Notes: generated by a model not told the origin, from the sequence alone. Numbered from the stretch's first letter, positions 17,100 through 26,439 are shown. The stretch is DNA of 64,000 bases from Salicibibacter cibarius (GCF_016495725.1 NZ_CP054705.1:3658001-3722000); one strand, 5' to 3'. Made by a program: numbers and translations.

Positions 17100-18650
17100 A
17101 TGAACAGGCAAAGACAAAAACAAACCATCATTGACTTTAATATTTTTACACCATCATTATTAATCATTTTGGGTGTCAGCATTCTTTTTGCCCTGTACAC
17201 AGATGAATCGATGGCATTATTGGATTCCATCTTTAATACAATCGTGGATACATTCAAATGGGGATACTTATGGTATGCCTTGATCATTGTAGGTGTCGGT
17301 TTATACTTATCATTTTCCAAGTACGGGCAAGTTGTCTTGGGCGACCCGATGGAAAAACCGAGATTTTCATTATTTGCGTATGCGTCCATGTTAGTTGCCA
17401 TGGGGGTTGGGGCAACGATCATGCGAACCGGTATGGCCCAGTGGAGCGAAGTGGCGATCGATCCTCCATTTGGGATTGATGCGGGATCTGCGGAAGCGAT
17501 CCTCGCGGGAAATGCGTACAGCATGTTTTTATGGAGTTTCCAAACATTTGCCGTCTTTGTTATGGTAGCTCCTGCCATGGCATATATTTTACATGTGCGC
17601 AGAAAACCGAAAATGCGCATTTCTGAAGCATGCCGGGTCATCTTCGGCGATCGATTTACAGATGGTTTAGGCGGCATTGTATTGGACACGCTTTTTATGG
17701 TCAGCATTCTTGCAGGCGCTGCCGTGACGCTTGGGCTTGGAACGCCGATTGTCACCTACAATTTAGCTGAATTGTTAAATATTGAAGTCACGTTTCCTTT
17801 TACGATAATTGTCACTGTTGTTTGGGTAGGAATTTTTAGCATCAGTGCTTACGTCGGCATCGAAAAAGGGATAAAAAAATTAAGTACACTAAACATGTAC
17901 CTCGCAGCTCTACTGGCATTATTTATCATTTTTATCGGACCAGGTTTGTTTATTATGGATTTTTTCACAGATTCGGTCCGTTATCTACTTTCCAACTATC
18001 TGAATTTCTCGCTTTACACCCATTCCATGGAATTGGGAGGCGGCACCTTTATTGAAAGCCACACCGTCTTTTGGATTGCTTATAATGCTACTTGGGCGAT
18101 GCTGCACGGTGTCTTTGCGGCAGTCATTTCAAAAGGTAGAACCGTCAAAGAAATGATCATGACTTATTTACTGGCACCGGTACTGCTTGGCTGGGTCGCG
18201 ACAGGTGTCCTCGGCGGCATGAGTGTGTATAGTCACATCACCGACGCTGTACCGGTATTGGATATTGTGCAAGAAGAAGGACTGGAAGCAGCCATACCTG
18301 AAGTCTTATCTGCCATGCCTTTTGCGCCAATCGTTCTCACCGTTTTTGTGATTATCGCCACGGTTTTCATGGTGACCACACTCGATTCAACAACGTACAC
18401 AGTTGCTTCTTACACAACAAGCCGGGATATGAGCAAACAGGCGCCTCCGAAAAATGTAAGAATCATCGTGGCAGCCATCATTACCATTCTTGCTTTATCA
18501 TTGATGAATATTGGAGGACTGCCCCCGTTGGAAGTGCTTTCCGGGATTATGGGAATACCGATCATCGTCATCCAATTCCTAACCATCTACGCGGCAATTA
18601 AAATGATGGATGAGGATCAAGCCTGGAAGTATAACGTAAGAAAAAAATAA
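17100..18650 (+). CDS. Divergent BCCT-family transporter
   Basis: 516 residues with about twelve membrane helices, matching the BCCT (betaine/choline/carnitine) fold. Seen: TM3-like AMGVGATIMRTGMAQW, WSFQTFAVFVMV, and an EMIMTYLLAPVLLGWVA block after a SKGRTVKEM loop that corresponds to the family's SRGRTIREF. The usual tryptophan-rich box ahead of that loop is replaced by WIAYNATWAMLHGVF, and the usual GxxEP after the glycine stretch is missing. Substrate therefore unknown; osmolyte uptake is a guess suited to a halophile. ATG 17100 has GGAGG 13 nt upstream, rather far. Confidence 0.8.
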   Translation: MNRQRQKQTIIDFNIFTPSLLIILGVSILFALYTDESMALLDSIFNTIVDTFKWGYLWYALIIVGVGLYLSFSKYGQVVLGDPMEKPRFSLFAYASMLVAMGVGATIMRTGMAQWSEVAIDPPFGIDAGSAEAILAGNAYSMFLWSFQTFAVFVMVAPAMAYILHVRRKPKMRISEACRVIFGDRFTDGLGGIVLDTLFMVSILAGAAVTLGLGTPIVTYNLAELLNIEVTFPFTIIVTVVWVGIFSISAYVGIEKGIKKLSTLNMYLAALLALFIIFIGPGLFIMDFFTDSVRYLLSNYLNFSLYTHSMELGGGTFIESHTVFWIAYNATWAMLHGVFAAVISKGRTVKEMIMTYLLAPVLLGWVATGVLGGMSVYSHITDAVPVLDIVQEEGLEAAIPEVLSAMPFAPIVLTVFVIIATVFMVTTLDSTTYTVASYTTSRDMSKQAPPKNVRIIVAAIITILALSLMNIGGLPPLEVLSGIMGIPIIVIQFLTIYAAIKMMDEDQAWKYNVRKK

Positions 18651-18657
18651 AAAATTA

Positions 18658-18686
18658 AGGTCGGCGTCAGTGCCGGCCTTTCTTTA
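18658..18686 (+). terminator. BCCT gene terminator
   Basis: GGTCGGC pairs with GCCGGCC (one G-U), followed by TTTCTTT, immediately downstream of the stop. Confidence 0.8.
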
Positions 18687-18749
18687 TGACACCGATTTTT
18701 ATTACACGGACCAAGTTCAATTTTGGGCTGAAACGGCTCGGCTCAAAAT

Positions 18750-18930
18750 GGGGTATTTGCAGGAATATAAAGCTTCTCGGCTTTTTACGATATAATTCCA
18801 CGACGTTTCGCAAAAATTATAACGCTACTTGGCTTTTCACGATATAATTTCAAGACGTTTCACAAAAATATATCGCTTCTCATCCTTTAGCGATATATTT
18901 CCACGACGTTTCGCAGAAATTATAACGTAA
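18750..18930. repeat. 52-bp tandem hairpin array C
   Basis: AT-rich version. TATAA-type words recur at 18766, 18818, 18869 and 18921 (52, 51, 52 bp). AAATATATCGCT (18866-18877) and AGCGATATATTT (18889-18900) form a perfect 12-bp stem with an 11-nt loop, and on the minus strand it is followed by TTG after five T. The unit also repeats CCACGACGTTTCGC. Lies between the convergent BCCT gene and rsuA; each unit could act as a terminator of the minus strand. Confidence 0.85.
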
Positions 18931-18997
18931 GACCGGAGAATTACCTGAAATGGCTCAACAAACATCTGACCCAATGAAACATGAAACGTAGGGAGTG

Positions 18998-19753
18998 TCA
19001 ATATTTTTCGTTTTTTTTCTCTAAATCGTAAGCAATCACTTCCAGTTCATCAGCTGTCAGGGGGCGGTACTCGCCTGCGTCCAAACGTTCATCCAAGTGC
19101 ACATTGCTCACGCGCACCCGTTTAAGCGTCTTCACTTCACGGCCGATTGCTCCGAACATTCGCTTCACTTGATGATATTTCCCTTCCGTAACCGTGATCA
19201 ACAAGCGAAATCCAATCTTTTCTTGTGCCCCCTCGGAAACTTTCGCAGGTTTCGTTTCCGTTCCATCTTTCAGTTGTATGCCTTCTCGCAACGATTGAAG
19301 CTCTTCGGAAGACGGTTCTTCATCCAATAATACTTCATATTCTTTCTCAATCCCCAAGCGAGGGGTCGTCAAACGGTGCGCCCATCCCCCATCTGTCGTT
19401 AAAAAAAGCAAGCCGGTCGTATCTTTATCCAGCCGCCCCACAGGGAACAATTCAATCTTTTTATCCTTTTGGTCGATATCATTGAGTACCGTTCGGTGCC
19501 GATCGTCTGTCGTCGCGCTCACGCGCCCTTTGCGTTTATTCATCATCAAGTATACAGGCCCCGGATCGTAATCGATTTCCTCCCCATTAATCGTCACCGT
19601 ATCCTTGTGCGCGTTTATTTTCACGCTTGCATCGGTAACCGTGGTGCCATTGACCTGTATTTCTTTTTTTCGCAGCAGCTTTTTTACATCTTTACGGGAA
19701 CCGATGCCGGCGGCTGCCAGCCACTTATCAATCCGCCATTGTTCATCCATCAT
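18998..19753 (-). CDS. rsuA: 16S rRNA pseudouridine synthase (RsuA/RluB/E/F family)
   Basis: 251 residues: an S4 RNA-binding domain (about 7-50, RIDKWLAAAGIGSRKDVKKLL) followed by the catalytic domain with GRLDKDTTGLLFLT, whose Asp109 is the catalytic residue, and GKYHQVKRMFGAIGREV at the C-terminal side. Likely modifies 16S rRNA U516. ATG preceded by GGGAG. Its start overlaps the end of the ProC-like gene by 11 bp, so they are translationally coupled within the murJ operon. Confidence 0.9.
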   Translation of the reverse strand: MMDEQWRIDKWLAAAGIGSRKDVKKLLRKKEIQVNGTTVTDASVKINAHKDTVTINGEEIDYDPGPVYLMMNKRKGRVSATTDDRHRTVLNDIDQKDKKIELFPVGRLDKDTTGLLFLTTDGGWAHRLTTPRLGIEKEYEVLLDEEPSSEELQSLREGIQLKDGTETKPAKVSEGAQEKIGFRLLITVTEGKYHQVKRMFGAIGREVKTLKRVRVSNVHLDERLDAGEYRPLTADELEVIAYDLEKKNEKY

Positions 19754-20411
19754 AATCGTCTCCCTGCCATTTTTTTAAAATATCTTTGGCAAAGTGTCCA
19801 TGAGTATCATTTTTATGGGCTTGAGCGATCCCGCCGGGGATACTCGCGTTCACGGATTCGATTACCAATTGCGGTACACCCGCTTGCTGCAACTTTTCTT
19901 CAATCGTCACAAGTGCGCGCAAACTTTCTTCAGTGGCGACACGGTTTCCTTCCAAGACGTGTTCTTCTTTCGCGCTGACCGTTTGAAATGCTCCGTCGGA
20001 CCAGCGGTCAAACTGCACGCGATTTTCTTCATTTTCAAATGCAAACGCGCCTTCACCCATCACTCGCAATATTTCCGCGTGCCCCGCCAATTTACAGGGG
20101 GTAGCCGATTGTTTATTTTTCACATACGTACGCATCTCTGTTTGCATGATTTTCGTCGCGCAATAAAAGAAACAAGTGTCTTCGGGAAAAGATCCGGCCC
20201 AACGCCGGAAAAAGCCCTCATAGGCCGATGCCGGTAAAGCAACGAGCACGTTCGCATAACGATGAAACTTCTCGGGAGGCACGTAGTTGCACGCAGGATC
20301 AACATCGACGACGGATTTCGTTCGATTGTAAACATCGATAGTTGTGTTCGTTTTATCGGATACCCGCTGAATGATGGCACGGGCAAGTGTGCCATAACCG
20401 ATGATCAGCAT
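19743..20411 (-). CDS. ProC/ComER-like NAD(P)-binding protein
   Basis: 222 residues. N-terminal Rossmann start MLIIGYGTLARAIIQ, then NVLVALPASAYEGFF; C-terminal VIESVNASIPGGIAQAHKN resembles the dimerisation domain of pyrroline-5-carboxylate reductase. Central part divergent, so proline synthesis is not assumed; a ComER-type paralogue is an alternative. It has a good AGGAGG site. Sits between a SEDS gene and rsuA with an 11-bp overlap to the latter. Confidence 0.6.
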   Translation of the reverse strand: MLIIGYGTLARAIIQRVSDKTNTTIDVYNRTKSVVDVDPACNYVPPEKFHRYANVLVALPASAYEGFFRRWAGSFPEDTCFFYCATKIMQTEMRTYVKNKQSATPCKLAGHAEILRVMGEGAFAFENEENRVQFDRWSDGAFQTVSAKEEHVLEGNRVATEESLRALVTIEEKLQQAGVPQLVIESVNASIPGGIAQAHKNDTHGHFAKDILKKWQGDDYDG

Positions 20412-20426
20412 ACAACATTCCTCCTG

Positions 20427-21602
20427 TCACATCTCATTCCATTTGCGCTTGAAAACAAGGCTGTCTTTTTGTTGACTTGATTCTTCTTTTGGTTGTGTGT
20501 GCTTGTAATCCTTTTGATTTTGCAAGGATATATTTACCAAAATGGCTGCACTCGCGAGAGAAACAATTAAGGAAGTCCCCCCGTAACTGACGAATGGGAG
20601 CGGGATTCCGGTAATCGGCAATAGCCCGCTTACCGCGCCGGCATTAAATATAAATTGAAACATCAACTGAAAAACAATTCCGTAGGCCAGCAATGAACCA
20701 AATAAATGCTTACAACGCGCTCCGATTAAGAGGCCTCTAAAACCAATGACCAAAAAGCAGAGAATGACAAAGCCAACACCGAGCCAACCTGTTTCTTCGG
20801 CAATTATCGCTAAAATAAAATCGGTATGGGCTTCCGGCAAATACCCTAACTTCTGCACACTTTGTCCAAAACCCGTTCCGGTAATGCCGCCGTTTGAAAT
20901 GGATATGTAGGACTGAATGAGCTGCAAACCGAAAGTGTCGTCAAATGCGAAGGGATCGCGAAAAGCAAGGATTCGGTTCATGCGATAATCGGCCTGCATC
21001 ACCAAAAAAAGGACGACGGCCGCTGATAGTGTTCCGAGAAAAGCGAGGTGCCGAAACCGAGCGCCGGATAAAAAAACGATGACACCGCCGACGAGTAGAA
21101 TCATCACCGCCGTCCCGAGGTCCGGTTGCAATAGGATGAGCGTAAATAAGGCGACAACGACAATTAACGGGGGGGCCACTCCGGTTGCGAAGCGATCAAT
21201 ATACTTTTGCTTTTGGGAATACACTTGGGCAAGATAAATAATCACCCCGAGCTTAACAAGCTCTGAAGGTTGCATGTTTATCCCGCCAATACTGACCCAA
21301 CGGGTTGCTTCGTTTTCAGCAATCCCGATAAACACAACGAGAATTAACAAAACCACGGATGCTGCAATAATATATGGGCTCAACGTTTTAAAATAATGGT
21401 AGCGAAAATTCATGATCACCGCAAAAACGACTACCCCTACGCCAAAATAAATCAGTTGACGAATAATGTAGTACGTAGGTGAATCGAAAAGATCAATAGA
21501 AAGCGGGTAACTCGCGCTGTATACCATGATTAGGCCAAACACACTTAATGCAAATACGGTTGCAATCAGGACCCAATCAAAAGACTTTAACCGTTCAACC
21601 AT
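20427..21602 (-). CDS. SEDS-family peptidoglycan glycosyltransferase (FtsW/RodA/SpoVE)
   Basis: 391 residues, ten membrane helices. SEDS signatures: a WVSIGGINMQPSELVKL block, an INGGITGTGFGQSVQKLGY-like loop (here SNGGITGTGFGQS, EAHTDFILAIIAEETG), and PLPFVSYGGTSL at the C-terminus. These enzymes polymerise lipid II with a partner class B PBP. Which SEDS type is unclear. I start at ATG 21602 (MVERLKSF), preceded by GGGTGATT; an upstream ATG has no ribosome-binding site. It directly follows murJ, pairing flippase and polymerase. Confidence 0.9.
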   Translation of the reverse strand: MVERLKSFDWVLIATVFALSVFGLIMVYSASYPLSIDLFDSPTYYIIRQLIYFGVGVVVFAVIMNFRYHYFKTLSPYIIAASVVLLILVVFIGIAENEATRWVSIGGINMQPSELVKLGVIIYLAQVYSQKQKYIDRFATGVAPPLIVVVALFTLILLQPDLGTAVMILLVGGVIVFLSGARFRHLAFLGTLSAAVVLFLVMQADYRMNRILAFRDPFAFDDTFGLQLIQSYISISNGGITGTGFGQSVQKLGYLPEAHTDFILAIIAEETGWLGVGFVILCFLVIGFRGLLIGARCKHLFGSLLAYGIVFQLMFQFIFNAGAVSGLLPITGIPLPFVSYGGTSLIVSLASAAILVNISLQNQKDYKHTQPKEESSQQKDSLVFKRKWNEM

Positions 21603-21673
21603 ACGAATCACCCGCTTCCTATTTTTGTTCATGATTTCATTTTACCACGACTTCGCTTGAGGCAAAACATGGA

Positions 21674-23284
21674 TTACCTTCTCGAAAAACGATTGCCGAG
21701 CACTTTTTCTGCCACTCCGGCCCGAATGCTCAAAATAAAGTATAGGAGCATGCCAATCAGTACGCCAAACGCTAAAATGGCAACAAAACCGGCCTGTCCG
21801 GACGTATCGAACACGACCATGCCCCCTTCGCGAACGATGTATACCGACACGGCCATAATTGCCGTTATGCCGAGAATGACCGTGGCGTGCTTTCCGATTT
21901 GCATATATTGATAAGCGGCAAATTTTCCGACTGCCCATATGTTAAAACCGATCGCCAATGTATAGCCGATGATGGTAGCGGCTACGCCGCCAACAGCCCC
22001 AAAGCTGCTGATTAACCAATAATTGAGCACAAGCTTAAAGAAAAGCCCGATGCAAAGTCCGATCACAGCATATTTTTGCCGATTCATCCCTTGGAGAATC
22101 GCGGCTGTAACGGCGAAAATGGAAAACAAGATCGCCGCAGGCGCGTAGTAACTTAAAACCATGCTCCCAATTCCCAAATCTTCAAGCCCATACAAGGACG
22201 CAAATGCCGGGGTAGCTAAAATCGTCAAACCAAATGCTGCCGGAATGGTGAAAAAAAGAATGATTTGGAAGGTCTTTGTAATCAACCCGTGCATGCTTTC
22301 CATATCGCGGTTTGTATTGGCTTTCGTAATGGCCGGAATAAGGTTCACCGACATCGCTGTCGCCAATGCTACCGGGATCATGATTAAGGCATGGGTTGTA
22401 CGTGAGAACGCTCCGAATGCCGTTTCTGCTTGTCCGGCATTGGAACCGTAGCCTTCGGTCATTGCGTCATTAAAGGTGAACAAATCAATCGCCTGAAAGA
22501 GGGGGATTGCCAATCCAACAAACGATAATGGGAGCGCGTAAGCAATCAATTCTTTGTACATGGACGAAAGCGGCAGCTGATGGTCTTTTTTACTTTCTCT
22601 AATTTGCGCCTGAATTCCTGCCTTTCGTTTTTTCCAAAAATAGAAAAGCACAAGCAACGAGCTCAACCCGCCGATGAACGCCCCGAATGTCGCCAGACCG
22701 ACGGCCAATCCTAAAGAGCCTTCGAAGACTTGCAGGACGAGAAATGCCGTCACCAGAATAAAAAGGATACGGGCGAATTGTTCAATCACTTGCGATGCCG
22801 CAGTCGGACCCATGGAATGAAAGCCTTGAAAATAACCACGGAACACTGCCATCCCCGGTATAATCAGCAACGCAAAGCTAACCATGCGGATCGTAAACAC
22901 AACATCGCTATAGCTGTTCCCGGACGAATCTCCAGCGGGAAGCACCCAACCGGCAATGGTCGGGGCCATGATAAACAAGATCAAAAACGTGATAAATCCC
23001 GTGATCGTCATAAAAACAATGCCCGAGCGAAACAAGCGTTGACCCGTCACGTAATCATCGAGCGCATTGTATTTGGAGACAAATTTGGACACAGCCATCG
23101 GGACGCCGAGGGTTGCCAAACTTAATAAAATATTATAAGGCAAGTATCCATATTGATAAAGGGCATTCCCTTGGTGCCCGACGAGCATTGTAAAAGGTAA
23201 TATGTAAATCAGTCCGAGGAATCTCGAAATAAACGTTGCTCCCGTAAGCAACATCGTTCCCCGAACGAGTTTGTTATCCGACAT
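21674..23284 (-). CDS. murJ: Lipid II flippase MurJ (YtgP-like)
   Basis: 536 residues, about fourteen membrane helices, MOP/MVF superfamily. Opening GTMLLTGATFISRFLGLIY with the conserved Arg, and later SAVPGMAVFRGYFQG-type motif (here IPGMAVFRGYFQGFHSMGPTA), mark the YtgP branch, which serves as lipid II flippase in Bacillus. Full length. First gene of a murJ - SEDS - ProC-like - rsuA operon on the minus strand; divergent from the aldo/keto reductase. Confidence 0.9.
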   Translation of the reverse strand: MSDNKLVRGTMLLTGATFISRFLGLIYILPFTMLVGHQGNALYQYGYLPYNILLSLATLGVPMAVSKFVSKYNALDDYVTGQRLFRSGIVFMTITGFITFLILFIMAPTIAGWVLPAGDSSGNSYSDVVFTIRMVSFALLIIPGMAVFRGYFQGFHSMGPTAASQVIEQFARILFILVTAFLVLQVFEGSLGLAVGLATFGAFIGGLSSLLVLFYFWKKRKAGIQAQIRESKKDHQLPLSSMYKELIAYALPLSFVGLAIPLFQAIDLFTFNDAMTEGYGSNAGQAETAFGAFSRTTHALIMIPVALATAMSVNLIPAITKANTNRDMESMHGLITKTFQIILFFTIPAAFGLTILATPAFASLYGLEDLGIGSMVLSYYAPAAILFSIFAVTAAILQGMNRQKYAVIGLCIGLFFKLVLNYWLISSFGAVGGVAATIIGYTLAIGFNIWAVGKFAAYQYMQIGKHATVILGITAIMAVSVYIVREGGMVVFDTSGQAGFVAILAFGVLIGMLLYFILSIRAGVAEKVLGNRFSRR

Positions 23285-23522
23285 CTTTCATCAACGCACC
23301 CTTCTTGCAAAACCGTACAATGGTTATCGGTCATCCCTCGTATTTTATCATAAGTGGGGGAAGGAAACGAATGTCAAAATTGTGTCGCGTCGTCATGGGA
23401 CGCGCCGGTTTTATCTGGGTTCCATCTGAAGGAGATTAAACTCTCCGCACTGATGAAAGCCTCACTTTTATGGTATTATTTATGATGAGAATCGACTTTT
23501 TTTTACAGGAAGGAGAGTAAAA

Positions 23523-24467
23523 TTGGAATATCGTAATTTAGGAAACACCGGAGTAAAAGTCAGTGAAATTAGCCTTGGAAGTTGGCTTACGTATGGCGGG
23601 TATGTTGAAAAAGATGCAGCCCTTAAATCCATCCATAAAGCCTACGGGCTCGGCATCAATTTTTTCGATACTGCCAATGTCTATCGACGTGGGGAAGCAG
23701 AGAAGGTCGTCGGCGAAGCATTGCGGGAATATCCGCGTGAATCATATGTACTCGCGACGAAAGTATTCAATCCCATGGGCGAAGGTCCAAACGATCAGGG
23801 GCTCTCTCGCAAGCATATCATCGAACAATGCAACGCCAGTCTGCAAAGGCTTGGCCATGATTACGTCGACCTCTATTATTGCCATCGATATGACCCGGAA
23901 ACCCCGTTACACGAAACATTACGCGCACTCGATGATTTGGTGCGACAAGGAAAAGTGCTCTACATCGGCGTGAGCGAATGGTCTCCGGCTCAAATTGCGG
24001 AAGCATTGCACATCGCTGATAAACGGTTGCTCGACCGTCTCGTCGTCAATCAACCGATCTATAACATGCTCAACCGTTACATTGAAAAAGAAATCATCCC
24101 GCAAGGCCAACAACACGGCATTGGACAAGTCGTCTTTTCTCCGCTTGCCCAAGGCGTACTAAGCGGCAAGTATCAAAAAGGCGCAGACATTCCGGCGGAT
24201 AGCCGTGCAGCCGAGAATTATAAAGTCATCTCCCGCTTCTTGAATGATGAGTCTCTCGACCGCGTGGCAGAATTGCAGGAGGTGGCGGCGAAGGAAGAAC
24301 TATCGCTCTCCCAATTGGCCATTGCCTGGATTTTGCGTCAGAATAACGTATCCAGTGCTTTAATCGGAGCAAGCCGCCCGGAACAAGTGGAAGAGAATGT
24401 AAAAGCAAGCGGCGTGAAACTTTCCGACGAATCTCTGCAACGGATCGAGACGATCTTGGAAGGCTGA
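23523..24467 (+). CDS. Aldo/keto reductase (Kv-beta-like)
   Basis: 314-residue TIM-barrel NADPH oxidoreductase. The catalytic tetrad is visible: Asp49, Tyr54, Lys80 and His121 (HRYDPETPL). C-terminal cofactor motif SSALIGASRPEQVEEN. Closest to the potassium-channel beta-subunit-like reductases (Bacillus IolS/YccK/YhdN group); substrate unknown. Starts at TTG 23523, with AGGAGAG about 7 nt before it. Single gene with its own terminator. Confidence 0.9.
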   Translation: MEYRNLGNTGVKVSEISLGSWLTYGGYVEKDAALKSIHKAYGLGINFFDTANVYRRGEAEKVVGEALREYPRESYVLATKVFNPMGEGPNDQGLSRKHIIEQCNASLQRLGHDYVDLYYCHRYDPETPLHETLRALDDLVRQGKVLYIGVSEWSPAQIAEALHIADKRLLDRLVVNQPIYNMLNRYIEKEIIPQGQQHGIGQVVFSPLAQGVLSGKYQKGADIPADSRAAENYKVISRFLNDESLDRVAELQEVAAKEELSLSQLAIAWILRQNNVSSALIGASRPEQVEENVKASGVKLSDESLQRIETILEG

Positions 24468-24483
24468 GTGTCCGTTTGACGTG

Positions 24484-24523
24484 ATTTCCCGGGAGCGAGC
24501 AGGCGCTCCCGGGAAATTTTTTA
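24484..24523 (+). terminator. Aldo/keto reductase terminator
   Basis: ATTTCCCGGGAGCG and CGCTCCCGGGAAAT are perfectly complementary around AGCAGG and are followed by a T run. Confidence 0.92.
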
Positions 24524-24565
24524 TGATACCATCTTTCCAAGGTTAATGGACTGGGGAAGGCTACA

Positions 24566-24758
24566 TTCTCGTGATTGGGGTGCGTGGGAACGCTCAATGA
24601 ACCTCTAACTGGCTATTTTCTCGTGTTTTGGGTGCCATGAAGCTCTCAATGAACCCCTAGCAAGCTATTTTCTCGTGTTTGAGGTGCCATGAAGCTCTCA
24701 ATGAACCTCTAGCAAGCTATTTTCTCGTGTTTGAGGTGCCATGAAGTCAAATTCCAAA
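24566..24758. repeat. 52-bp tandem array D
   Basis: TTCTCGTG recurs at 24566, 24618, 24670 and 24722, exactly 52 bp apart. Units contain GAGGTGCCATGAAGCTCTC and ATGAACCTC, which can form an imperfect hairpin (GAGGT/ACCTC, CAT/ATG). The last unit runs into the stop of the aminopeptidase gene. The CCATGAAG-CTC core resembles arrays B and F. Lies between the convergent aldo/keto reductase and the M29 aminopeptidase. Confidence 0.9.
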
Positions 24759-26003
24759 TTAGAATTGAAAATCCCCATCCTTCATCAGTAGGACTTCAGT
24801 TCCACCTTCTTTAATGCCCACTACTTTCATATCCTCGCTACCAAAGGTCACATTGACTAACAAAAGGGAAGTATTAAGGCCTGCTGCCTTCAATTCTTCT
24901 TCCGATAGGTTGCTGCCATTTTGAAGGTTGGAAGGGGAGGCGTTTCCGATTCCAATATGGCAGGCCGTATTTTCATCAAATAAGGTGTTGTAAAAGAGAG
25001 TATTGGCCTGAGAAAGGGGAGAATGGTTAGAAACCAAGGCAATTTCACCTAGATAATGCGAACCTTCGTCTGTTTCGATGAGCCTTTGTAACGCTTCTTG
25101 CCCAGTGGCGGCATAATAGTCAGAAATCCGTCCATCTTTAAAAGTTAGGTGAAAATCTTCGATGACACCTCCCCCATAGATAAGCGGTTTAGTGGCTACC
25201 AGTTTGCCATTTACCTTATTTTTATGGGGAGCTGAAAAAATTTCTTCCGTGGGAATGTTCGGAAAGAACGGTATTCCCTTTTTATCTATAACACCCCCAC
25301 CGATATAAAGGTGATTTTTAGGCATGCCGACAAATAAATCAGTTCCTCGGCTATTCGTAAAATGCAGGGCTTCAAACTGGCTGTCATTCAGGAATTTTTT
25401 CCGGGACTCGAAGGTTCTGTCATGATTTTCCCAGTCTTTTATAGGATTTTTTCCATCTGCCCGAGCTCCTTGTAAGATTAATTGCCATAATGATTGCAGA
25501 GCTTCTTCTTTACTTAAGTGGGGAAATACTTTAGTTGCCCATGTAAAGGACGGGACAGCTAGGAGACACCAGCGTACCTCGTGGGATCTAATCTTTGCGT
25601 CATGAGCCTTCAACTTGGCGCGAGAGACCTTTTGGAAGCGGCTCATCCGTTCTGTGGAAACATCCTTAAAGGCATCTAAGTTTTCAGAAATAATATGGAT
25701 GTAAGCAGCACCCGCATCGTCCCACTCCTTAAAGCGGGCAGCTTGCCAGTCGGGAAAGTGATCGATGGCATCATCTGCTGCATGTAAATAAAATTCTTTG
25801 GTAGACTGTTCATCTGTCCAATCCATAACCACATTTGAAGCCCCCGCATCATAGGCTGCCGTTTGGATTAGACGTGCAAACGTAACATTTTCTATGTCAC
25901 TATGAATAATCACTAATTGGTTCTTTTGCACATTTACACCAGCTCGTACAGCAAGCTCCGCATACTTTTTCAACTGTTCTTCGCTAACAAATCCTTTAAT
26001 CAT
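24759..26003 (-). CDS. ampS: M29 family aminopeptidase (AmpS-like)
   Basis: 414-residue cytosolic metallo-aminopeptidase of the thermophilic M29 family. Seen: the metal/catalytic region LGEIALVSNHSPLSQ, NTLFYNTLFDENTACHIGIGNA, and N-terminal LVIIHSDIENVTFARLI. I choose the ATG at 26001-26003 (MIKGFVSEE), with AGGAG about 10 nt upstream; a longer frame upstream is not supported. It stands at the left border of the accessory block. Confidence 0.88.
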   Translation of the reverse strand: MIKGFVSEEQLKKYAELAVRAGVNVQKNQLVIIHSDIENVTFARLIQTAAYDAGASNVVMDWTDEQSTKEFYLHAADDAIDHFPDWQAARFKEWDDAGAAYIHIISENLDAFKDVSTERMSRFQKVSRAKLKAHDAKIRSHEVRWCLLAVPSFTWATKVFPHLSKEEALQSLWQLILQGARADGKNPIKDWENHDRTFESRKKFLNDSQFEALHFTNSRGTDLFVGMPKNHLYIGGGVIDKKGIPFFPNIPTEEIFSAPHKNKVNGKLVATKPLIYGGGVIEDFHLTFKDGRISDYYAATGQEALQRLIETDEGSHYLGEIALVSNHSPLSQANTLFYNTLFDENTACHIGIGNASPSNLQNGSNLSEEELKAAGLNTSLLLVNVTFGSEDMKVVGIKEGGTEVLLMKDGDFQF

Positions 26004-26045
26004 CACACACTCAGCTCCTAACTCTCCACCATCGCAAATATACAA

Positions 26046-26093
26046 GCGCCACTTATTCCGCAAAAGTGCCTCGATTGTTGCAAAAAGAATTCC
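26046..26093. repeat. Dispersed hairpin element, copy 1
   Basis: GCGCCACTTATTCCGCAAAA continuing GTGCCTCGATTGTTGC. It matches copies at 37754 and 42038 over about 38 positions. In the best copy TTATTCC and GGAATAA form terminal arms. Confidence 0.6.
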
Positions 26094-26142
26094 ATTTCAT
26101 TAAGTATTCTTGCTTGTTATTAGAAGACAGAACTATGCAAAA

Positions 26143-26175
26143 TAAACGCCTCTTTTCCAAAAGCAAAGAGACGTC
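26143..26175 (-). terminator. Toxin-antitoxin terminator
   Basis: ACGTCTCTTT and AAAAGAGGCGT pair on the minus strand and are followed by TTTATTTT, just after the toxin stop. Confidence 0.75.
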
Positions 26176-26178
26176 TAC

Positions 26179-26439
26179 TTATTTCTTATAAATATCGCCA
26201 CGGCTGCCAATCTTCAAAACAAGCACAATGAGATCACCTTGATCAACCTCGAAAATAATTCGGAAATCGCCAACACGCTTTCGAAACGTGCTCGCATAAC
26301 CTTTCATCCGTGTCACACTGGTATCCGCAAAGGGATTTTTCGCCAATTCCATCAAGGCGCCCATCAACCGGTTTCGAGTAGGTTTATCCATCTTTTTAAG
26401 ATACTTGGCCGCCTGCTTATCAATCCGCAACTCATACAT
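26179..26439 (-). CDS. ParE/RelE-superfamily toxin
   Basis: 86 residues. YELRIDKQAAKYLKKMDK then RLMGALMELAKNPF, RMKGYASTFRKRVGDFRIIFEV and a final strand: the RelE/ParE fold with conserved basic Arg residues in RVGDFRIIF, typical of RelE-like ribosome-dependent mRNases, though ParE activity cannot be excluded. Start is the ATG at 26437-26439, which overlaps the antitoxin stop by 8 bp (ATGTATGA), classic type II TA coupling. An upstream in-frame start lies inside the antitoxin gene. Confidence 0.85.
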   Translation of the reverse strand: MYELRIDKQAAKYLKKMDKPTRNRLMGALMELAKNPFADTSVTRMKGYASTFRKRVGDFRIIFEVDQGDLIVLVLKIGSRGDIYKK

